NCBI RefSeq assembly: GCF_022581195.2
Contig: NC_061470.1
Location: 10,974,001 to 11,038,000, forward strand
DNA length: 64,000 nucleotides
Source of the DNA: Helicoverpa zea
Lineage: Eukaryota; Arthropoda; Insecta; Lepidoptera; Noctuidae
Reading direction: 5' to 3'
Shown here piece after piece: positions 55,901 through 64,000 of this stretch. Within the stretch, counting starts at the first letter, position 1. Each line of letters starts with the position of its first letter. The notes under the pieces were generated by a model. That model saw only the letters and a program-made list of their open reading frames with translations, ran no database searches and had not been told where the DNA came from. The position numbers were made by a program, and so were the translations under genes.

Positions 55901-58900
55901 TTAACTCGGGGTCATTGGATCAAGGTGATGTTTTAACGTCACTGGCTCTTCTGGCATTTAGAATGTTTTCGTTGACGTGTGTTTTGCATGTAGCTTGATG
56001 GAGGAAGGATTTTGTGTAGTCTATGCTGTTTCGATTGTCCCTTGATTGCTATGTACTCATTTAATAAGGTCTTAAGTTGATGCAGATATTTCAAGGCACC
56101 TACAGGTTTAAGGGCGGTGACGGTTGTAGCTTTTCCTATATCGTCTATTTTCTTGGTACCATCCAAATCATCTGTCTAGGCCAAATCTTCTAACATCTTT
56201 TCTTACGAGAATCAATCGTTGTAGAAGCTTTTAAAACAACCGATGGTATTGATCGATACTTACAACTAACACTGCACTTACATTCCTTGCATACAAATGT
56301 ACTTCCGACAATATCACAGGATGAGTTGTACGAAGCACTTGACAGTTGTTAGCACTTCCGACGTTGTCGTCATAATCTTTGGCGTAGCTACGTTTCCGCA
56401 ATGGCAGCATTGACAGACTTTTTATATGCAGCCGTTTTGCTTGCATAATGGATACTAACGGTTTTAGAATTAAAGAGGTATATATAAAATATGCTACTCT
56501 ATTTGGACTGAAATAAAAACGTGCGTTGTCATCAACATTAAAATGTAAAAAATAAAACATTCTCATTCATATGTGAGGAAATAGATCTATACAAACTATG
56601 AAAGCGTGAAAGACAGACAGTTACTTTCGCATTTATTATCACTAGGGAAGGAAAAAGTGCATTCATGTATTGTCTAATAAATCATCATGATAATCAAACA
56701 CAGGCCAGGCCATGTCGGTGGGGGGGGGTTACCATCGGCGTCGAGAGGGCGATGAAATACCTGGGACTCGTCCTCGACGGCCGGTGGAACTTCGTCGAGC
56801 ATTTCCGACGTTTGGGCCCCAAACTGGAGAAGGCAGGGGCTGTATTCAAGCGGCTCCTGCCCAACCTGGGAGGCCCAAACGCCCCCTGCCGTAAACTCTT
56901 CGCGGGGGTCATGCGGTCCATGGCCCTTTACGGGGCCCCGGTATGGGCACGTTCGGTACGGCCGCGGGCTGTACACTACCTGAACGTGCCCCAAAGGGTG
57001 ATAGCCATTAGGCTAATCCGGGGGTACCGCACGATCTCCCGCGAAGCAGCTGGCCTACTTGCTGGACTGCCACCGTGGGATCTGGAGGCGAGGGTCTTCT
57101 TGCGCCTGTACGACTGGCGCGAGGAGGCTCAGCGCCGGGGGGAAACCCCGTTGCCGCGGCAAGTTGTCGCGCAGCGGGCGGAGCTCCGACGCGATCTCAT
57201 GGTGGCCTGGAGGGAGCGACTGTCGCAACCCAGTGCAGGGCACGCCACCATCGTGGCGGTAAGTCCCCTCTTTGAGGAGTGGCTCGGGAGGAGTCACGGC
57301 GCCCTCACGTACCGCATGACGCAGGTCCTCACCGGACACGGTTGTTTCGGGAGGTACCTGCACCGCATCGGTCGTGAGGAGGCGCCCGGGTGTCACCATT
57401 GTGCGGACAGCCCCGAGGACACGGTGGACCACACAGTCCAGGTGTGCCCCGCATGGGAGGGGCACCGCCGGGTCCTCGTCGAGGCTTTGGGCGGCGGCGA
57501 CCTCTCGCGTCCGGCCCTGGTTCAAGCCATGGTCCGGGGCGAGAGGGAATGGGATGCCGTCGCCTCCTTCTGCGAAGCGGTCATGCTCGAGAAGGAGGAG
57601 GCGGAACGCCAGAGAGTTCGCACCTCTCATCCCGGCCGCCGCGCTGGACCAGGTAGACACCATGGGCGCCGGGTGTCGCGAGATGACTCCTGGCCACCGT
57701 AGGCGTGGGTCTGTGGGCGGTGAGTTCGGGTGGCTCATCGTCCCTCTGTCTGCTTAGACGACAGACCCGTGTCGACGGCGCGCGTTGTTCCACGCGCTCC
57801 TCAAAGAGATGTCAGCAACCCCAGCGGGGCCCAGCAGGGCCAAGGCCTGCCGGGGCTGCGGGTTGTTCGAAAGAGATACCGCGGCGGTTTATAGTCAGTA
57901 ATAGTCTGACACTCCCTCACCGCTGCTAACCCACAGCGGGAGGGGTCATTTGATGATGTTTGACGTCGGAAAAAAATAAAAAGAAAAGGCCAGGCCATGT
58001 CTGGTTTGTAACAACTGCAGTTCTTAAGCAATATTTATTTCTTTATCCCCGAATAGGGGGATGAAATCCAATTATCTTGGCTGCAGAGATATGTCCGTGC
58101 ATATGTTTATTCTCTTTGTTTTTCTTGTTAATATAACATTGAATATTATACCATTCAGCAAGACTGCATTTTTGTGTTCTTTCTTGTTACATACATACCA
58201 AAGGTTAAAATCAGGTTAATTTAATACGGGAAGACGTTTACCTATACCATTGACAAATAAGTATAGGGACAGGAAATGTCACGAAAAAAACGTGCACACC
58301 TACTGTCAGTCTGCAGTAGTAACTAAAATGGCTGCCATTACTAGGGTTGTACCGCTACCGGATTCAACAAATATCGATATTGTATTCTAGTTAGAAGTAT
58401 GTACGAGCAGGCCTCTGTCACTCGACGTACTTGCGCGCGATAAATGCCTACCGCTCGTTGGGTTACCGGTAACCCCACGCGGCTCAGGGCTTTCAATAGT
58501 CACACGCGCCGCGCGCGTTCCAATATTATTATTTTTATTTCGTGGCATGTTATGCTGTTCGTTTTTATTAGGTTTTTTAAGCTACCTAACAAACTGATGG
58601 AGTATTTTGAGTTGTGTTAGTTTATATGCGACTATTGTAAGATTTAGAAACATTTTATATTTATGAACTTATCTAGTAATTCAATTTTTTTTTTAAATAA
58701 ATTAATACTTATCTACTTTATGACTTTAACAACAGAGATCATTAGGTACTTATTTTACTTTAGATACCTACTTAGTTATATGAACTGTATTGTGATTTTG
58801 TGAGTTTTGTAGCTCAAAACATATCTCGAGTGTAAGTAGGTATAGTTCTGGTCTAACTTAATGACGACTCGGAACATTACGCGTGTCGCTACGCAGAAAC

Positions 58901-61900
58901 CAATTTTAGGTATGTATCAACACTCGACGGAGTTGTACCATATGGGGTATGGCACTTGTGCTCGAAAAATAGTTGGAAACCGCCTTTGATTTTGACGAAA
59001 GCTTTACTTAAGTACTTACCTATGCTAACGTATTAGGTAATATTTAGTAATATGTACCCATACTCCATTTTAGTAGGCAATACAATAGTTAACTAAAGAA
59101 AAATATTCTTGATATTACTTTTTATTTAAAAACTCAGTTTTAAAAAAGGCTATCTTAAAATAAGCGTAACTTTGTTTTCCTACTTAAATATTAATAAATT
59201 GTAAGAAGCAACCCTAAGCACGGCCACGGCACGGTTGCGGTCACTGAACTGTGCGCTATCGCATTGAAATAACAATCAAGCGGTCGAGCTTTTAAGGTTC
59301 AATTTATAACGCAGCTAGGAATTTGTAGGTAGTTGGGAACTTGTAGGTGCTTATAACAGTAGGTATGGACTTTTTTGTATGGAGTGATTTATCTGTTACG
59401 TAGTAACTATTATATAATCTGTGGTACGAGTCTTACTGGGTGCATAAAAATAACCGAGTATAAATAATCTCTTCATCATAGAACTAACTATCACATTAAC
59501 TTCACTGATACTAATAACCTCAACAACATCAACCAAATGGGAGGAGTCATTTCAGTAGGGTGATACCATTGAAAAAAAAAAAACAGGCAAAGTAATTATT
59601 TATTATTTCAAATAGCCCTATGAAAGTTCTTTCACGACAGACTAGTTGCAGGGTGCCAAAGATTCGGTCCTATGAAGAAGAATCCGCCATAAGGAGATAC
59701 TCTCTTAAAAAAAATACAATAATTTAAAATCGTTTTCAAGCTATTCATGAGAAAGTTATATAATGCAAATGGAGCTAATTATGTATTAATCGATTGTACA
59801 AAACAATTTTAGTGCTAAGAAAAAAATATTTATACAATTCGAAACCTATATTCGGTAACTAAGTTCTGAAGCAAATATTGCAACTTGCATTCCGATTTGC
59901 TCGTCTGTGCGGAAGCACTGCCGTGCCCGTGGTCGCCGTAGAAGCATCATGTGAAAATAAAAAGGCAAAACATATTATTTTCAATAAAATATGTCTTTAA
60001 AATCCTGAATTTTATAATACGCCTTTTTAATCAAAATGTTTTTAACTGATGTTTTGTTGAAAATAATACACAACTCTGAGGGCTCAGTGTCTTAGGGACA
60101 GTAAGTTCTGATGTTAAAATTTGTAAAAGCAGACTTATTAAGTGGATATTATATCGATACTATTATGACAACTGCACAGCACTATGCCAATATAACATGT
60201 TATTGTAAACAACATTTATTTCTAAATATAGGTTTTTATACAGAAATAAACCAAAATATAAGTACTTTCACCATCAATTCATGTTCCCGTAACATATTTT
60301 TTATAAAATGTGAATTATTTTATGTAGTTTCTAGCAAAAATAGGTTCCTAACCTGTGTAAAGACAATCCAGCTTGATTTTGGTGCTTCCTAGCACCACAC
60401 TTCACAATACAACACATAGGCATATTCGTTGATTATTTCACTATTGAAATAGTAAAGTCTTAAAAGTAAACACGAGTGATATTCTATAAAATAGCAAAAA
60501 TAAGTCACGAAGAGCACCTATTTGACAGCACAACTACCATGACATATATGGCCAGATATGGCACGCACCTACAAACAGGAGGATTTCAAAAGTAAATGTC
60601 ACCATTTTACGCAATCACAAAAATATTGTTGTCCCTGTTTTCAAATACACTTATCTGCTTAGAAAGAGTGAGACAGAACTATGTTGCATAGTTTGTTTCA
60701 TATTTATATAACTATAGATACGTCAATATCAAAACGGCGTCTCCTTATAATTCTAAGCTCGATGACCTATACTCTGTTTTTTAATCTCGTAGACTAAATT
60801 GACACTTGCAAAATGTCAAACTTTCTAATAATTTTGCTAGCTCTGTGGTGCAGTGTTGTACTTACGATACCGGTTCGTTGAATCGTAACTTTTTACAATA
60901 AGTCATCCTGAAATAATGGGCTTATCCTTGATGATTACGCATGGCTTTGCGTGGTCAGATATCCCTGGCAGTTTGTAGCACGTCGTACAGCCATGTGTAC
61001 GTACGTGAATTTTAAATATAAAACTTTGAATGAATATTAAATTCGTCTATTATAGATAAAAAGTTACGATTCAACGAACCGGTATCGTAAGTACAACACT
61101 GCACCACAGAGCTAGCAAAATTATTAGAAAGTTTGACATTTTGTAAGTGTCAATTTAGTCTACGAGATTAAAAAACAGACTATAGCTTGTGTGAATTATG
61201 CTAGAAACGCAGACGTTATGTTGATTAGACGTTTCCTTTTGTCTCACGACAAAGTTACAATAGTTTATTGTTTACTTCTAACACTAGAACAATAACTCTT
61301 GATGCTTATTTATGTTTATCTACGCCATCCGAACGGCTGGTTCCATTCAAAATGTATTTTTTTAATGTCTTTTATTAAATCTTTGTTTTGTTCATCCTCA
61401 TTATTAACACTTCTGCATCATAAGGGACCTGTACAGTCGCGTACACAAGTGAAATGTCCGCTCTCTGAAGGACGTTCCATTGTTGATCGCTCACGCCGCG
61501 ACTAATTACGTTCTAAATGAGCGGCGACGAGCACGTGCGCGATTGTACCTAGTGTCTTCACTTGTTATGCGCTTCCGACTTGCTTGATTCCTCTTTGTTT
61601 GTAGTGAGGGCTGGTGAAGGATTCATTTGTTCAATTGTTTGGTATTGTTGGAGATACGCTTGATGGAGGATTATTACTAAATTCTGAACGTAATATTTCG
61701 CGTATGTCTCCCAAAAGAACATGAATTAAGATCATCTTTTGATGGCTCTCCACCACTGAAGGACAACACACAGACCTATGTAATAGGTCAGCGAATTTAT
61801 ATAATCCTATCATGTGCCATAATTTAAGATCCAAGATTAAATGAACGCAAGGCATACTGTTTTAAGACGAAATATACCCTCGCCTAAGATAGTAAAACCG

Positions 61901-64000
61901 ACGTTCCCGAATGAGGTCAGCCGGCTCATCCTAGTTCAAGCCTGAAGTTATTAAGTTGACCTACATACGTACTCAGAATTTAATTATACTTCCCAGACTA
62001 TTGCCTATCTGATTATCACTTGTTTGATGTTATACGATAACGATCGTTCCCAATAGTCTTTCTAGTGATCTGTTGATTTGGTTACTAGAGATAGAATATG
62101 GGAATGCCCGTTAGTGTATAGTACCACCGTAAGTTATAGTTTCAAATTGTTTGTCCCATATTCGATGTTGACTTGGATTTTTTATGATCCATCTGAACAA
62201 TTATGGTCATCTTACTGAAGTTCACTTTGCTCTTAATTAAACGCTTTTTATGACTTGCAGGTGACGACTTATTGCTGACGTTACTATAAATATTGTTACG
62301 TCAGCTGTACGCTGTCCGATACATGTGCCATTTATATTGACAATGCAAGATTTATTTGATATGAGGAAAACTGCTTTTACAATAAATGATGTTACCATCA
62401 TTTTATGGATATCTGTAATAATATTTTTTACGGAATCAAACAACAGTTAAAGTCTTAGATGTACAACAATTAACCGATTAAATTATTTGAGTAGGAGGTA
62501 AAGTAAATAGATTGATTTTTGATTGTTATTGAATAGTCGAAAATAGTTTTGTACTTTCTAACAGTTTAATATCATCAAATTAAGAAATGCCTATTTTTCG
62601 TTGTTAAGGCACTTCGATTCTATGACCTACTCCGTAAATATCACACAGTAAAGTAAGGTCAATATACCCAATAATACTCACCAATAGACTTTAATAACAT
62701 AATTTATATTAATAGAATTCACTGGATATAATAAAATATTCGCGTTATCTGGTTTGAGCCGGTATAACGCCATTAATTCTTAGGACCTTGGTTTTGAATC
62801 TGCTAAAAGGTTATTGGAACACCACTTGAGAACTAATATGGATAGCATGTGTCTTGTAACCGTCATCTGGTGCTATAATAATCTGGTGTGATAATAATTC
62901 AAAATTAATTTAGCCTCACTACTGTGTACCTACTATATGTAACTTTTCTAAGTTGTATGAACTATCTAAGTACGAGTACATCTTGGACACAAATGTCTAA
63001 GTAAAGTGTTATGAAGGAAAACACTTGAGGAAACCTAGAGTTTAAAACTCTAAAAACCGCCTGAGAAGAGACCTCTGCCTTACAGAAAAATCTGATAAAC
63101 ACACATAGAAAGTTCGATTCTCGATGTGACAATCAAGTCCTTTTGTCCTTTGATTACTTATGTATATCGATACTTACATTAAACTAACGTATTATCTCTG
63201 AACGTGAAAAATAGATAAGGAAGTACAGAAATAGACTCATTTGAGAAAAGAGATACAGTAATAAATTAAAGTTATCGAAGATTCACTTCTTTTATCCATT
63301 CATTGATTAAAGCGTTTTTTAATGTCTATTAAATTATTACTGGTCATCATCTTCGGCCACGGCCACTTAAGAATATAGGCTTCCTCCATTGATTTCTAAA
63401 AGAACTAGTTAAAAGCCGAGTTACCAGTTATTACCGGAAATTACCAGAAATATGCCTTGAAGAAACTTCCACCTCTTTCTATATTAACGTCACTTAACAG
63501 GGAAAGCCAATGAGCTATGCGATGATTAATTTAATGTTGATCGATTGAGTCATTGAATATAGCTACAATTTATAACAACGATTTGAAATGATGAACGCTC
63601 ATTAATAATCAACGGAAGTATTTATCTTTCGTGTAATTCGTCATCATTGGTCTAAATTCTAAATCATTGATTAGTAGGTAAAGCTTCTTTTCATATAAGA
63701 AAGGCATGAACGTTTTGAACTCCAGTTTTCCTAACGACGTTCGCCTCAACTCAGTTCTAAGATATACTTATTAAGTACTTTGCCAGATTCCCAACCAAAT
63801 TTTATTATTTGACTAATTTCATCCATTTCTTTCCAGTCTGCTTCAAAATCTTCGACCTAGACAGCGATGGGGTGCTCAACAAGAAGGAACTCATCGACAT
63901 GGTGGGGATCCTGTGCACCGTTGCCAATGAGAACCTCAAGAACCAGAGCTCCCGCGCCTCCACACCTTCGGACAGTAACGACTCCGAAGGCATGGAGAAG
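40893..64000 (+). CDS. Usp32: USP32 ubiquitin-specific protease, N-terminal EF-hand part (3' partial)
   Basis: USP32 is a membrane-associated deubiquitinase with N-terminal EF hands, a DUSP domain and a C-terminal USP catalytic domain. Only the first 334 codons are here: exons 40893..40950, 41024..41258, 43838..44153, 51409..51637 and 63837..64000, the last cut by the window edge. The protein opens MGAKDSKPSFIPYEDAVKR, parallel to human MGAKESRIGFLSYEEALRR; Gly2 suits N-myristoylation. Further matches are LCDGVPYEVAEWLYQACGGT, TPTFYQSLAGVTHLEE and FLAFDENRDGHVDFKELCCG. Two EF-hand loops are clear: DENRDGHVDFKE and DLDSDGVLNKKE. The catalytic Cys and His boxes lie beyond the window. Exon spacing grows to 12 kb in intron 4, which holds several transposons. 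Confidence 0.95.
41024..41258 (+). CDS. Usp32: USP32 exon 2
   Basis: This exon codes SDSELRRIREAFKRCAGANG, then LCDGVPYEVAEWLYQACGGT and GIAFKELLCGIVVLTKGN. It is an EF-hand-like module with degenerate calcium ligands. Confidence 0.94.
41259..43837 (+). other. USP32 intron 2
   Basis: This is 2.6 kb of AT-rich sequence. A partial Helitron-like fragment lies near 42340-42450 (gataaataggctatctaaca) and a diverged fuller copy at 43140-43325. Otherwise nothing is recognised. Confidence 0.55.
43140..43325 (+). mobile_element. diverged Helitron-like repeat
   Basis: The order of atctatactta, gatctgatttagaaaattct, taggctatattttattccgg and gggtgaaaccgcgag matches the copies at 21245 and 21514, but it is clearly older. 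Confidence 0.65.
43838..44153 (+). CDS. Usp32: USP32 exon 3
   Basis: This 316 nt exon codes FLWTLYVNNQGDNGTYIYKR, VTFDQFRSWLLIHKDATVLS and TPTFYQSLAGVTHLEER, ending in phase 0 at AGG/gtgagt. Confidence 0.95.
46555..46680 (-). mobile_element. possible LINE 3' tail remnant
   Basis: A ttcaaattcaa-type repeat adjoins aaatctttattgcgaacta, similar in form to CR1-type tails on the minus strand. No coding sequence supports it. Confidence 0.35.
50247..50362 (-). mobile_element. truncated RTE-type LINE tail with short target duplication
   Basis: An ATG-repeat tail is followed by tccactactgaacataggcc and ggcgacctgcatccagcgtc. GTCTTCT lies on both sides (50240-50246 and 50363-50369). Confidence 0.7.
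51409..51637 (+). CDS. Usp32: USP32 exon 4: EF hand
   Basis: This 229 nt exon codes DIIELEKCFWTLRNAAPTGQ and FLAFDENRDGHVDFKELCCG. The loop DENRDGHVDFKE has a full set of calcium ligands. Confidence 0.95.
51685..51808. mobile_element. 124 bp MITE just after USP32 exon 4
   Basis: Perfect 16 bp inverted ends: CTGGTTTCACTGGTTA at 51685-51700 and its complement at 51793-51808. Confidence 0.7.
52445..52605 (+). mobile_element. decayed Helitron-like repeat
   Basis: It shares gcgctaatctcaggaac, gtcgaggaaggctataggc, cctacgggacgcg and accgctggcagaagctag with the copies in pasha intron 1. Confidence 0.65.
54405..54802. mobile_element. possible non-autonomous DNA transposon (398 bp)
   Basis: The ends are inverted for about 39 bp with a few mismatches, starting ACAAGCTGTTGATTTGCAT on both sides. 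The family is unknown and no clear target duplication is seen. Confidence 0.55.
56717..57702 (+). pseudogene. C-terminal part of an R1-clade LINE ORF2
   Basis: The frame reads YLGLVLDGRWNFVEHFRRLG, RSMALYGAPVWARSVRPRA and LTYRMTQVLTGHGCFGRYLH. It ends in a zinc-knuckle CHHCADSPEDTVDHTVQVCP that is typical of the R1 clade. The reverse transcriptase core and endonuclease are absent, so it is a dead insertion, though the remaining frame is open. Confidence 0.85.
56717..57987 (+). mobile_element. R1-like LINE, 5'-truncated, in USP32 intron 4
   Basis: A 14 bp target duplication, GGCCAGGCCATGTC, flanks it (56703-56716 and 57988-58001). It ends in an A-rich tail. It is the longest C-terminal copy in the window and serves as reference for the fragments near 1755, 8470, 18700 and 35590. 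Confidence 0.9.
59972..60069. repeat. short inverted repeat
   Basis: tattattttcaataaaa and ttttgttgaaaataata pair with one mismatch across about 65 bp. It may be a small MITE. Confidence 0.4.
60767..61183. mobile_element. hairpin MITE with about 125 bp arms in USP32 intron 4
   Basis: The arms are about 60767-60895 and 61057-61183, with a 161 bp spacer. Each arm begins near CTATAxTCTGTTTTTTAATC and ends AATCGTAACTTTTTA. I see one or two mismatches between arms. A TATA-like outer end suggests a Tc1/mariner-type MITE. Confidence 0.85.
63345..63412 (-). mobile_element. short LINE tail remnant
   Basis: tcatcatcttcggccacggc and aatataggcttcctccattg resemble RTE-type 3' ends but are too short to be certain. 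Confidence 0.35.
63837..64000 (+). CDS. Usp32: USP32 exon 5: EF hand (runs off window)
   Basis: It starts after ttccag, completing a Phe codon: CFKIFDLDSDGVLNKKELID, then a Ser-rich stretch ending SEGMEK at the window edge. Confidence 0.94.

Larger units (their letters stand above)
51638..63836 (+). other. USP32 intron 4 (12.2 kb)
   Basis: It contains a small MITE (51685-51808), a decayed Helitron-like copy (52445-52605), a possible TIR element (54405-54802), an R1-like LINE (56717-57987), a weak hairpin (about 59972-60069), a hairpin MITE (60767-61183) and a LINE remnant (63345-63412). The remaining sequence is AT-rich and unrecognised. Confidence 0.55.

Noticed and set aside
56665..57702. 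345-codon frame as a host gene
   Set aside because: It matches the C-terminus of R1-clade ORF2, is flanked by a 14 bp target duplication, and its first residues come from the flank.
1..64000. tRNA and rRNA genes
   Set aside because: I looked for GGTTCGAA-type B boxes with fitting arms; the few gttcgaa matches (for example near 1942 and 10078) lack the rest of a tRNA.

Overview
This is nuclear DNA of an insect, almost certainly a moth or butterfly (Lepidoptera). It is AT-rich and holds four conserved animal genes split by long introns. Those introns are filled with repeat types I know from Lepidoptera: Helitron-like repeats with TC...CTAG ends, R1-, RTE- and CR1-type LINEs, Tc1/mariner and hAT elements, and small hairpin elements. 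I saw no bacterial operon, CRISPR array, tRNA or rRNA. Exon joins were worked out by hand from splice sites, reading phase and remembered orthologues, and no alignment was run.

Layout. (1) 2067-6571, + strand: the last four coding exons of 14-3-3 epsilon; its 5' exons lie left of the window, and a 707 bp hAT-type element sits in one intron. (2) 8160-13351: transposons only. This holds a foldback element (8266-10100) inside an older repeat, and an apparently intact mariner-type element (10967-13130) inside a MITE. (3) 15182-22186, - strand: the complete ten-exon pasha (DGCR8) gene, the RNA-binding subunit of Microprocessor. Its introns carry two long near-perfect inverted repeats. (4) 25856-40061, - strand: the complete ten-exon BRAP gene, a RING plus ZnF-UBP ubiquitin ligase. 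Its introns hold a 24-copy, 123 bp tandem array derived from its own RING exon, a three-level nest of transposons, and an RTE LINE broken by one stop codon. (5) 40893-64000, + strand: the first five coding exons (334 codons) of USP32, an EF-hand deubiquitinase that continues past the right edge. BRAP and USP32 are head to head, with 831 bp between start codons.

The four genes do not form one pathway. 14-3-3 epsilon is a phosphoserine adaptor, and BRAP is a Ras/MAPK scaffold and ubiquitin ligase, so both touch Ras-Raf signalling. BRAP and USP32 are a ligase and a deubiquitinase that may share a promoter region. Pasha is separate, in microRNA biogenesis.

Most worth a second look: the BRAP exon-derived array, in which every unit keeps a 5' splice site; the long hairpins within the introns of the gene for the cell's hairpin-recognising protein; a composite foldback family that has picked up R1-type LINE pieces; and a mariner-like element with an intron-containing transposase and 82 residues between its last two catalytic residues.
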